Assembly: GCA_014804655.1 (NCBI GenBank)
Contig: JAAUZK010000018.1
Span: 21,018 to 85,017 of the forward strand
Length of the DNA stretch: 64,000 nucleotides
Source of the DNA: Lachnospiraceae bacterium
GTDB taxonomy: Bacteria > Bacillota > Clostridia > Lachnospirales > Lachnospiraceae
Reading direction: 5' to 3'
A model generated the notes under the pieces. The model searched no databases. It saw nothing but the letters and a program-made list of their open reading frames with translations, and had not been told where the DNA came from. Both the position numbers and the translations under genes were made by a program. The stretch's first letter is position 1; each line of letters begins with the position of its first letter. Of this stretch, positions 7,911-17,400 are shown piece after piece.

Positions 7911-9460
7911 AGGATAAGATTATTTTAAAGAAAACAGCTTTCATCGTAGGGGCAATATTTGCCTGTTTGATTATTATACAGCATCGATATGTTTTCATGT
8001 GTTTCGATGATTACGGTTATGCAAGCCTGTCATATGGATGGACTGGAAATGCAGTGGGAATGGACTATGGTCTAAAGGATATTTTTCAGTTCTTGAAGTG
8101 GCATTATTTGAACCACGGCGGACGCGTTCTCTATTTTTTCTTTGAGATCGTAATGTTTAGGATCGGTGGGACGGTGTTAATCCAGATCGTACAGGCTGTC
8201 ATTATTATAATGATCAGCATTATTTCCGGAAAAATCGTTGCGGAAGTGGTCAAGTGTGAGGAGTGGCAGAGTGTTTCGTTATGTTTGGTTTTGTATGGCA
8301 CATTATGCCTGCGATCTGTGAGAGATAGCATTTATTGGTATACGGCCAGTGTTTTATATGTCTGGCCGTTACTACCGCTGTTAGGCTGTATGTGGGTTAC
8401 GACATTGATTCAGAGAAAAGAAACGCGGCTTAGGAAATGGACGGCGGTGTTACTGGCTTTTATGGCGGCGTTTTCGCAGGAACAGATATCTGTTCTGATC
8501 ATTGTCTGGATCGCCATACGTATTCTGTCTGTGTATTGGGACCAGAGACAGAAGAATGAGAAAATACATATCCCGGGTTATTTGATCCTGATGGGTATCA
8601 GTGCCGTTTTAGGAGGCGCAATTACCATACTGGCACCGGGGAATTTTGTTCGTGCCGTAGAGGATGAATGTTACAGCAAAAGTATTGTAATAATGTTGAT
8701 AGAAAATGCAGGAAAGATTGTGAACTGCAATATAGGATATTGGAATTGGGTATTTGTGCTGATTATGACGGCAGTATTCGGAACAGCGGCGGCAATTTAT
8801 CTCAAAAACAGAAAGATAATGGGAGTTGCGTGTATATTTGCAGGGTATTATGTTCTGGAACGCATCTTGCCCGGGCAGATGCAGACGGCTTCGCTCTTAT
8901 TTGGAGTTGTGGTGCGGTTCGTGTGGGTGTTATACTTCTTCAGCATTCTTTCAGTATACTATTATAAGCGGAAAAACTATTTATTATTGTCAATGTTGAT
9001 TGCGGGGATCTGTTCACAGGGAGCATTGATTATTTCGCCGATAGTTTATACGAGATGCCATACGGTGATGGAGTTTATTTTACATATTATATTGACGGAA
9101 TGTATTATAAGTATCGGAAATGCAGATATAATAAGTCGGAAAAGACCGAGAACAGTGGGATTTCATTTGTGTGTCGGTTTCCTGTGTATATATGCTTTGT
9201 GTAATTTTTGCAGTATTATAGGCGGCTATAAACGAAATGATGAAATAAACAAAATGAATCACTATAAGCTGGAGGAGATAGGAGAAGGTTATAAGGATGG
9301 ATATGAAATAGAGGAAGTTGAACTATATAAGCTGTATGATGACAGATATGCAACGAATATGCCCTATCAGGAAGGATATGAATATATTGAAGGGTGGATG
9401 AAGAATTATTATGAGCTGCCACAGGAGATACATTTTTACTGGCGTGAGGTGAAGGAGTAG
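7907..9460 (+). CDS. Polytopic membrane protein, DUF6056-like (putative GT-C glycosyltransferase)
   Basis: 517 residues with roughly ten hydrophobic segments. After TM1 (about 10-28) comes 'CFDDYGYASLSYG' and then 'NHGGRVLYFFFE', the conserved first-loop features of DUF6056 proteins, where the Asp-Asp pair resembles the GT-C active-site loop. GT-C enzymes use polyprenyl-phosphate sugars on the outer membrane face. The acidic C-terminal tail (about 440-517) contains 'YATNMPYQEGYEYIEGW'. It overlaps the preceding GT2 gene by 4 nt; such a pair often means the GT2 makes or prepares the lipid-linked donor. Family name is from motif memory. Confidence 0.7.
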   Translation: MKDKIILKKTAFIVGAIFACLIIIQHRYVFMCFDDYGYASLSYGWTGNAVGMDYGLKDIFQFLKWHYLNHGGRVLYFFFEIVMFRIGGTVLIQIVQAVIIIMISIISGKIVAEVVKCEEWQSVSLCLVLYGTLCLRSVRDSIYWYTASVLYVWPLLPLLGCMWVTTLIQRKETRLRKWTAVLLAFMAAFSQEQISVLIIVWIAIRILSVYWDQRQKNEKIHIPGYLILMGISAVLGGAITILAPGNFVRAVEDECYSKSIVIMLIENAGKIVNCNIGYWNWVFVLIMTAVFGTAAAIYLKNRKIMGVACIFAGYYVLERILPGQMQTASLLFGVVVRFVWVLYFFSILSVYYYKRKNYLLLSMLIAGICSQGALIISPIVYTRCHTVMEFILHIILTECIISIGNADIISRKRPRTVGFHLCVGFLCIYALCNFCSIIGGYKRNDEINKMNHYKLEEIGEGYKDGYEIEEVELYKLYDDRYATNMPYQEGYEYIEGWMKNYYELPQEIHFYWREVKE

Positions 9461-9641
9461 CGGAGAAAAAAAGTAACATAAGCGAAAAGCTTCAGGAGAT
9501 TTTGTGTGTAAAAATCCACATTTTAAAGCCCACATGTTTTTCTGTAATAATTATTTTTCAATTAGGTCTGCTATATTGTTTTATGAAACAATTTATTGTA
9601 AAATATACAAGTTAAGTGTGCTGTAGAAAAGGAATAAAACC

Positions 9642-10733
9642 ATGCAACCGGTTGAAAAGAAGAAAATGCTGTATATAATGGGGATTGACTGGGAGTGGAT
9701 CTATCAAAGACCACAAGTTATTGCTGAGTATTTGAGCCAAGATTATGAAATCACAGTCGCATTTCCTGTCAAAATATGGGACAGACATGTAATAAAGAAT
9801 CACAGGAATGAAAAAACGGGGATTCATAAGCTGAAGTTATGGGCATTTCCGTTTCAGAGAAAAAGTAAATGTATTGGTAAGATTGCAGACAGATATAAAA
9901 AATTTCTTTTAAGAAACTACCAGCAGTATGAGTATATTTATATAGATGATCCTATTGCTATTGAATATATATCGGAAGAGTATAAAGGGCGCTTGATTTA
10001 TGATTGTATAGATGATCATGAGCAGATGTGCAGCAATGAATATATACGGCGAAGAGTAGTAGAAGATGAAGAAATTTTAATGCAGAGGAGTGATTTAGTA
10101 ATAGTTTCTTCACAGAACCTATTGCAAAAGAGGGCACACATATATAATAAGAAGTTGAATCTGGTCAGAAACGGGACAAGTTATGCAACAGTATATGGTG
10201 CAAAAGAGATTGCTATAAAGAATCAGTACATTATAGGATATATTGGAACAATTGCTGAATGGTTCGATCAAAAGATGATCATACAAAGCGCTCAAAAGCA
10301 TATTGAGTTGGAATATCATTTGATAGGACCATGTATTATATCAGATCAGATCAGGAACAATAGAATAATTTATGATGGTGTTATAGAACATGTAAATCTT
10401 CAACTACATGTGAAAGACTATGACTGTATGATAATGCCGTTTATTGTGAATGAGATCGTGAAGGCTGTTGATCCGGTAAAATTATATGAGTACATTGCTT
10501 TTGGCAAATGTATTATCAGTGTTTATTATGAGGAATTAGAATATTTTAGAGATTATGTTTATTTTTATAAAACAGAGAAAGAATATAACAGTTTATTGGA
10601 TAATTTGATTAAGCAAGGATTTCCGCCTAAGTATAATAGACAGCAGCAAGAGAAATTTCTTAAAGAGAATAGTTGGAAAGAGAGATATCGGGTCATTCAT
10701 CAGCTTATCGAGCAGATAAGTGTACATATGTAA
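9642..10733 (+). CDS. Glycosyltransferase, GT-B fold (GT4/GT1-like)
   Basis: 363 residues. 'WEWIYQRPQVIAEYL' at the N-terminus, 'RLIYDCIDDHEQM' in the middle, 'LVRNGTSY', 'IIGYIGTIAEWFD' and 'PVKLYEYIAFGK' in the C-terminal half are the pattern of GT-B enzymes often placed beside Wzm/Wzt exporters. It resembles the central transferase domain of the large fusion at 14484-18551, including the 'GYxGxxAxW.D' and 'PVKxxEYxAxGK' blocks, so the two are likely related. The start has AAAAGGA about 7 nt upstream. Cytosolic; donor unknown. Confidence 0.75.
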   Translation: MQPVEKKKMLYIMGIDWEWIYQRPQVIAEYLSQDYEITVAFPVKIWDRHVIKNHRNEKTGIHKLKLWAFPFQRKSKCIGKIADRYKKFLLRNYQQYEYIYIDDPIAIEYISEEYKGRLIYDCIDDHEQMCSNEYIRRRVVEDEEILMQRSDLVIVSSQNLLQKRAHIYNKKLNLVRNGTSYATVYGAKEIAIKNQYIIGYIGTIAEWFDQKMIIQSAQKHIELEYHLIGPCIISDQIRNNRIIYDGVIEHVNLQLHVKDYDCMIMPFIVNEIVKAVDPVKLYEYIAFGKCIISVYYEELEYFRDYVYFYKTEKEYNSLLDNLIKQGFPPKYNRQQQEKFLKENSWKERYRVIHQLIEQISVHM

Positions 10734-10804
10734 ATGAAAAAACAAAGAGTGAATTTTGAGGATATTTCAAAATATCGATGATTTGGAAGGGAACAGCTAA
10801 AATT

Positions 10805-11920
10805 ATGAAGATAATGAGTGTATTTGGAACCAGACCGGAAGCTATTAAAATGTGTCCGCTGGTTAAGGAACTGGAGAAAAATCAAGCAATCGAGAGTATC
10901 GTATGTTTGACGGGACAGCATAGGGAGATGCTTCAGCAGGTTATAGATATATTTGGTATTAATGTGAAATATAATCTGGACATTATGCAACCCAGACAGA
11001 CATTGACAACGATTACGACTTCTGTGTTAGAAAAGATGGAGACAGTGCTAAAAGATGAAAACCCGGATATAGTATTGGTTCATGGTGATACGACTACGTC
11101 ATTTGTTGCGGCATTGGCGGCTTTTTATCAGCAAATACCCGTAGGACATGTGGAAGCTGGGCTTCGTACTTATGACAAGTATTCACCTTTTCCGGAAGAG
11201 ATGAACAGATGTCTGACCGGTAGGATTGCAACACTGCATTTTTCGCCGACAGAAAATAACAGAAGAAATCTTGCAAAGGAAAATGTAACAGATCATGTTT
11301 ATGTGACAGGCAATACAGTGATTGATGCTTTCCAAACAACAGTGAAGGAAGGATATGTTTATAAAGATGAAAAATTACAGAAAATAGATTTTATCGGTAA
11401 AAGATGTATTCTTATGACTGCACATAGGAGAGAAAATTTAGGTCAGCCGTTGATTAATATATGTAATGCGGTGAAAAGAATCGTTGAGGAGTATTCTGAT
11501 CTAGAGGTAATATATCCGGTTCATATGAATCCGGCAGTACGGGATACTGCAATGGCAATACTGGGAGATATGGATAGAGTACATTTGATACAACCCTTGG
11601 ATGTAGAAGATATGCATAATCTTATGTCTAAGAGTTATCTGGTAATGACGGACTCCGGGGGACTGCAGGAAGAAGCGCCGGCGTGTGGTATCCCCGTTTT
11701 GGTATTAAGGACGGAGACAGAGAGACCGGAGGCTGTGGAAGCCGGAACAGTTAAGGTAGTGGGAGTGGATGAAGAGGTAATCTACCAAAGTGCAGTTACC
11801 CTGTTGACGGATTACGCGGAATACAACAAGATGGCTAAGGCGGTTAATCCATATGGGGATGGACATGCAAGTGAGCGGATTATGAAGGCTGTAATAGAAT
11901 GGTTAGCTAACAAAAATTAG
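10805..11920 (+). CDS. wecB: UDP-N-acetylglucosamine 2-epimerase (non-hydrolysing)
   Basis: 371 residues from ATG 10805. It converts UDP-GlcNAc to UDP-ManNAc in the cytosol, supplying ManNAc or ManNAcA units or a linkage disaccharide for wall polymers. Family marks are all present: 'VFGTRPEAIKM' at the N-terminus, 'HGDTTT', 'GHVEAGLRT', 'PEEMNR', 'TAHRREN' and 'TDSGGLQEEAP'. An ATG nine codons upstream (10778) has no ribosome site, and the family normally starts MKI-x-VFGTRPE, so I chose 10805. The next gene begins 12 nt after its stop, so it is co-transcribed with the ABC exporter genes. Confidence 0.92.
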   Translation: MKIMSVFGTRPEAIKMCPLVKELEKNQAIESIVCLTGQHREMLQQVIDIFGINVKYNLDIMQPRQTLTTITTSVLEKMETVLKDENPDIVLVHGDTTTSFVAALAAFYQQIPVGHVEAGLRTYDKYSPFPEEMNRCLTGRIATLHFSPTENNRRNLAKENVTDHVYVTGNTVIDAFQTTVKEGYVYKDEKLQKIDFIGKRCILMTAHRRENLGQPLINICNAVKRIVEEYSDLEVIYPVHMNPAVRDTAMAILGDMDRVHLIQPLDVEDMHNLMSKSYLVMTDSGGLQEEAPACGIPVLVLRTETERPEAVEAGTVKVVGVDEEVIYQSAVTLLTDYAEYNKMAKAVNPYGDGHASERIMKAVIEWLANKN

Positions 11921-11931
11921 GAAGAATAAAA

Positions 11932-13230
11932 ATGTGTGTAAAACGAAAAAACTTTATTATTTATTATGCTTGCATTTTTTTGATCACGGTCTTTTTTATA
12001 GTTTTTTTGTCGAATGTTGATATGATAAACTATTCTAATAGTGAGAGCGATGCTTATAATAGCGGAATAGTAGAACCGTATTTGCATGAAGATAATCTAT
12101 ACAGATTTGCGATTGTAGATGTTAATCAAAAAATATATCATATGGGCTTAAACGTATTGGCAGAGCAAGAAGTGTTTCAAATAAAGGCTTACTATCAAGG
12201 ATTCGAGACAGAAGAATATTTTCAGATTGACTTAAAAGCCATTGGACGTGAAGAGGCATATGAAGTATTTTCTATACAAGATGCAGGTGAAGCGAGAAAT
12301 CTTTATGTAGATATTTACGGGCAATTTAATGCGTCACCGTCTATTATTATAAGTACAATACCACCCACATTTAAAATTATGTGGGAAACAGTACTTTTGG
12401 GAATAAGTATTCTTCTCTTAGCAGTAGTTATATATATCAAAAGGAATTTTTTATTGGACATATATTATAATAGGGATATATTGCGGATGCTATTATCAAA
12501 TGATATTAATTCACGATATGCAGGTTCCTTTTTTGGCGGAGCATGGAGCTATGTGCAGCCTGTGATCTCTATTTTTGTTTTTTGGTTTGTTTTCCAATTA
12601 GGATTTAAGAGTTCTCCTGTTCAGAATATGCCGTTTATCCTTTGGTTCCTGCCGGCATATATTGCATGGATGTACTTTCAGGACGTTATATCGTATTCGA
12701 CCAGCTGCTTGCGGGAATATTCATACTTAGTTAAAAAGATAAAGTTTAAAGTAAATATTATTCCCATGATTAAGGTGCTGGCGGCATTTAAGATTCATAT
12801 TTGTTTTATTATAGTAACATTCATTATTTATGCGGTATATGGTGTGAAGCCATCACTTAGCTATCTGCAGCTGCTTTATTATAGCTGTGCCATGATATTT
12901 CTTTTGTCAGGTATTTCATGGCTGGTTGCGGCGCTTAATGTGTTTGTTAAAGACATGGCGCCTATTATAAATATTGTCTTACAGCTCGGTTATTTTGCTA
13001 TTCCGATATTCTGGAATGAGGAGATGCTTCATCCTTTTGTTGTTAAAATACTAAAATTCAATCCGGTGTATTATATTGTTCAAGGCTATAGGGATAGTAT
13101 ATGCGGCGGGAAATGGTTTTGGGAAGATGTTAGGTATATGAGTTATTATTGGGTGGTAGCGATCCTTGTTTTTAGCATTGGTCTATGGTTATTTGACGGA
13201 GCGAAAAAGCACTTCTCAGATTTGTTATAG
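11932..13230 (+). CDS. wzm: ABC-2 polysaccharide export permease (Wzm/TagG-like) with N-terminal extracytoplasmic domain
   Basis: 432 residues, clearly longer than the usual 260-280 for Wzm. Residues about 9-27 form a membrane segment, 30-150 a soluble region likely outside the cell, and 151-170 a second segment. The rest (about 180-432) is the six-helix ABC-2 permease with 'NSRYAGSFFGGAWSYVQP' (the coupling/ amphipathic region), 'PAYIAWMYFQD' and a terminal 'NPVYYIVQGYRD'. With the Wzt ATPase directly downstream it exports a lipid-linked polysaccharide or teichoic-acid-like polymer. The N-terminal extension could bind the polymer or a wall partner. Confidence 0.85.
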   Translation: MCVKRKNFIIYYACIFLITVFFIVFLSNVDMINYSNSESDAYNSGIVEPYLHEDNLYRFAIVDVNQKIYHMGLNVLAEQEVFQIKAYYQGFETEEYFQIDLKAIGREEAYEVFSIQDAGEARNLYVDIYGQFNASPSIIISTIPPTFKIMWETVLLGISILLLAVVIYIKRNFLLDIYYNRDILRMLLSNDINSRYAGSFFGGAWSYVQPVISIFVFWFVFQLGFKSSPVQNMPFILWFLPAYIAWMYFQDVISYSTSCLREYSYLVKKIKFKVNIIPMIKVLAAFKIHICFIIVTFIIYAVYGVKPSLSYLQLLYYSCAMIFLLSGISWLVAALNVFVKDMAPIINIVLQLGYFAIPIFWNEEMLHPFVVKILKFNPVYYIVQGYRDSICGGKWFWEDVRYMSYYWVVAILVFSIGLWLFDGAKKHFSDLL

Positions 13231-13241
13231 GAGGATTGAGG

Positions 13242-14483
13242 ATGTCGGAATTTGCAATAGATATAAGAGAGGTATCTAAATTATATAAATTGTATGATAA
13301 ACCGATTGATCGATTGAAGGAATTGGTTCATTTCCCAAGTAGTAATGCCTATGCACGAGATTTTATGGCATTAAATAAGATTACACTTCAAGTACGTAAA
13401 GGTGATACAGTAGGAATATTGGGAAAGAACGGAGCGGGGAAATCAACTTTATTAAAGATAATTACCGGTGTTTTATCAGAAACCAGTGGAAGTATAAAAA
13501 TAGAGGGCACAATATCCGCATTATTGGAGTTGGGGGCAGGGTTTAATCCCGAATATTCAGGGATCGAAAATATTTTCCTAAATGGTGCCATGATGGGATT
13601 TAACCATAGCGAAATGGAAAAGAAATTAGATCAGATTGTTTCGTTTGCAGATATCGGAGATTTTATTAATCAGCCGGTAAAGGCATATTCAAGTGGAATG
13701 TTTGCAAGATTAGCATTTTCAGTTGCAATTAGTGTTGAACCGGATATTTTAATTGTAGATGAGGCATTATCTGTCGGAGATACGCGTTTTCAGATAAAAT
13801 GCATGGAACATATGAAGAAAATGATGGAAGGTGGGACTACGGTCTTATTTGTGTCTCATGATATTAATGCAATAAGGCGATTTTGTCATAGGTGTGTATG
13901 GATTGACAAGGGAGAGATTATACTTGATGGTGATGTGAATATTGTGGCAGACGCTTATAGCGATTTTTTGAAAAGAGATTATGTGGATGCGGCAATTTAT
14001 AAAGAAAAATCTGCTGACAAAGTAAATCAGGCTGTAATTGGAAAGCGCATGCGGGAAGAAAACGAAAATTGTATCGCAGAGATTGTTGACTTTAGAGTGA
14101 TGGATAAACATGGGTTTGTAGGTGAAAATATTAATTATGATGAACCATTGAAGATACATGTTGATTATGAAGTGTATGACGATACATTAAGTGATCCCGT
14201 AATTGGAGTTGCGATTAGAGGTAGTGATGATGATTATACCTGTGGACTAAATACTCTGTTGGATGGATATAAAATACCTTGGAACAAGGGCCATAACTCT
14301 GTCACATTATGTTTTCCTTATGGAATAAGAGCTGTGGGGGGTGACTATTTCTTTGAAGTAGCTATCGAAGATCAAACAGCTACAATAGGAATGCATTACA
14401 TTCAACGAATACAGAAGTTTCATATGAATATGGAATACAAATGTGAAGGAAGGTATTGTATTCCGCATCTTTGGGAGGGTTAA
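13242..14483 (+). CDS. wzt: ABC transporter ATP-binding subunit with C-terminal glycan-recognition domain (Wzt-like)
   Basis: 413 residues from ATG 13242, which has GGAGG 7 nt upstream (a TTG at 13236 is less likely). The nucleotide-binding domain (1-240) has Walker A 'GKNGAGKST', signature 'YSSGMFARL' and Walker B 'ILIVDEALS' followed by the switch His in 'VSHD'. After a linker, residues about 265-413 form the beta-sandwich found in Wzt proteins that recognises a finished, capped chain end. This implies that export waits for a terminal modification. The next gene, starting directly after its stop, encodes a methyltransferase fusion, a sensible source of that cap. Confidence 0.9.
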   Translation: MSEFAIDIREVSKLYKLYDKPIDRLKELVHFPSSNAYARDFMALNKITLQVRKGDTVGILGKNGAGKSTLLKIITGVLSETSGSIKIEGTISALLELGAGFNPEYSGIENIFLNGAMMGFNHSEMEKKLDQIVSFADIGDFINQPVKAYSSGMFARLAFSVAISVEPDILIVDEALSVGDTRFQIKCMEHMKKMMEGGTTVLFVSHDINAIRRFCHRCVWIDKGEIILDGDVNIVADAYSDFLKRDYVDAAIYKEKSADKVNQAVIGKRMREENENCIAEIVDFRVMDKHGFVGENINYDEPLKIHVDYEVYDDTLSDPVIGVAIRGSDDDYTCGLNTLLDGYKIPWNKGHNSVTLCFPYGIRAVGGDYFFEVAIEDQTATIGMHYIQRIQKFHMNMEYKCEGRYCIPHLWEG

Positions 14484-17400
14484 ATGTTCAAATATGATTT
14501 TAGCTTAGATATGTATACAGATAATGCAAATGCAGACATCATTAGACGTATTGAAAATGGAAGCAGGGTTTTAGAGTTCGGACCGGCCAATGGGCGCATG
14601 ACGAAATTTCTAAAGGAGCAAAAGCAATGTTTGGTTGATATTGTTGAGATAGATGAGGAATCCGGAAAGTGTGCTGCTGAATATGCGAATAAGGCATGTC
14701 TTGGCGTAGAGGACGGGGATATTAACCGTACGCGGTGGCAGGAAATATTAGAAGGAAATATATATGATGTAATAGTTTTTACAGATGTGCTGGAGCATTT
14801 AAGCAATCCTATGGATGTTTTAAAAAGGTGTAGCACATTTTTGGGTGATAATGGAAAAATACTTTGCTCTATTCCAAACATTGCTCATGCTTCGGTTATT
14901 TTAGGCTTAATAAACGGGAAATTTGAATATACCGATAACGGATTGTTAGATAGAACCCATATCCATTTTTTCACTGAGGAAAGTTTCAAAAGACTTATAA
15001 ATGATGCTGGGTATTGTGTTTCTTATGAACACTCTATCTTGGGAAAAGTCGGAACGATAGAATTACCTTATACATATGAGACGGTCGGAAAAGATGTACA
15101 GAGAGTGTTAAAGAACCGCGTCAATAATGAGGCATATCAATATATTTTTGAATTAAAGAAAGATATATATCAAGATGAAGTAGAAAACGTATTTAACCTG
15201 ATTCCAGGACAAGTAGGAATATTAAAGTGCTATATTAAAGAAGAAGACGATAGCGATTTCTGCGAACAAAAGTGTATATCAAAGCGATTATATTCACAGA
15301 ATGTTAATCTTGAGCTGGATATCAGCGGATATTCAAATGTAATTGCACTAAGAGTGCAATTACTTGATACAAATGGAGTAATAAGGATTAATTACGTTGG
15401 ATATACATCCAACGGTGAAAAGGGCAGTGTAAAATACACAACAAATGGATCTACTATATACAATAATACAATATGTTCATTGGAAGAGCCAGTGAATATA
15501 TATTGGTGGTTGGATAAAGAAGCAGTATCTAATACAATAGTAAAATTAAGTTATGATATAATTGTTTATAATTCGGATGTACTGAGACAAATGGGTGGAT
15601 TCACTCGCATACTGGAGGAAATGAGACATGAAATTGGTGTTCTTGAGTGCAATAAAGAAGAATTAAAGCAGCAATTAGATATATCAAAAGAAGATAATGA
15701 ATCTATACGGATAGATATTCAAAACTTAGAAGATGAATTAGAAAATTTACAGACCGTCAATAAAGAAATAGAAGGCGAATTAGGAAGTTTACAGGTGATC
15801 AATGAAAGTATACAGTTAGAGAAAGAAAAAAAAATACAAGATTTGAAAGAAGCGGAGGAGGTATTACAGAAGCGGTATGAAGAAAATGAGTTGCTGAAGA
15901 AGCAGATTGAAGCTATTGATGAAGACCGGGTGCGGTTATATCATATGATTGAAGATCTGAATGGTTTGATTCTGCATCGAGAAAATACGATATCATGGAG
16001 GCTGACATGGCCATTAAGAAAAATAGGGGCTATTCTCAGCAAATTAAAGAAACTGATAAAGGGATTAGTAAAACTATCTCTGGAAGCATTGCGTTATAGT
16101 AAGAAACATGGCATAAAGGCAGCTGTAAACAGGACTATTCATTATAAGCAGATCAAGAAAGAAAAAGAACAAAAAAAGCAGGAGATTATTATAGAAAGCC
16201 AGAAACATGAGATTTGGGACGAATTGGATAAGTGGATTGATAATACGCCCCATGATTTCATAGACGTTTTTCCAGCACCTATGGGATGGAATACACCGTT
16301 ATTCCAAAGATTTCAACATTTATCACTGCAGGCAGGCAATGCGGGTGGTATTTCTTTCTATGGAGCCCATCCGGTGGTTGATACAGATGTTGACACATAT
16401 AAGTTTGTCAATGAAACATTATGTATTGTGAATATGGAGTGCCAGGAGGTAGTGGATCGATTCTGGAATGTTCTTGATAAAAAGAGCGGATTAAAGTACT
16501 TACGGATTCAGTCTATTGATTTGGCGACAACAATAGAGAGGATTGAGGATTTTATTCGACGTGGATATAAGATCGTATATGAATATATAGATGAAATAAC
16601 ACCGCAGATAACCGGAAATATACCGGAATTTGTTTTTAAAAGGCATGAGTATTTATTAAAAAATGAGAAAATTACAGTGGTAGCCACATCAGACAAATTG
16701 TTTGATCAGGTAAAGCCTTACCGTGAAAACAATATGATTATGTTAAATAATGGTGTTGATTATGATCATTGGAATATTCAGCGTGAAAATATTGAGTGTC
16801 CGGAGGATATTAAAGATATTATAGCACTGGGAAAAATTGTAGTAGGATATCATGGTGCGTTGGCACAATGGATTGACTATGAGTTATTAAAGCGAATTGC
16901 GCAGGATAAGAGATTTGTTTTGTTGCTTATTGGATTTGAGCATGATGGGAATTTAAAGAAGAGTGGGATATTGGATTATGATAATGTTTACTATTTGGGA
17001 GCAAAGAATTATCAGGAATTAAATACCTATTGTTCTTTTTATGATATAGCCATTTTGCCATTTGTTATTAATAATATAACACTTTCCGTCTCCCCTGTGA
17101 AAATTTTTGAGTATATGGCAGCTGGGAAGCCGGTGGTTACTTATGCGTTACCTGAGTGTAAAAAGTATGCCAGCTGTCTTTGCGCTGATAGTCAGGAAGA
17201 ATTCCTAGACAAATTAGAGATGGCTGTTTCGTTGAGAAAAGATAAAAAATATCTTGAGTTATTGCGACAGGATGCATTAAATAATACTTGGACTGCCATC
17301 ATGCAGAAAATGATTGAGTATGTCAAGAAGAATTATGAAGGAGAGAGTGAAGACGATATTCTCAATACAGGTATCGGAAGTAAAGAAAGAAATTCCTATC

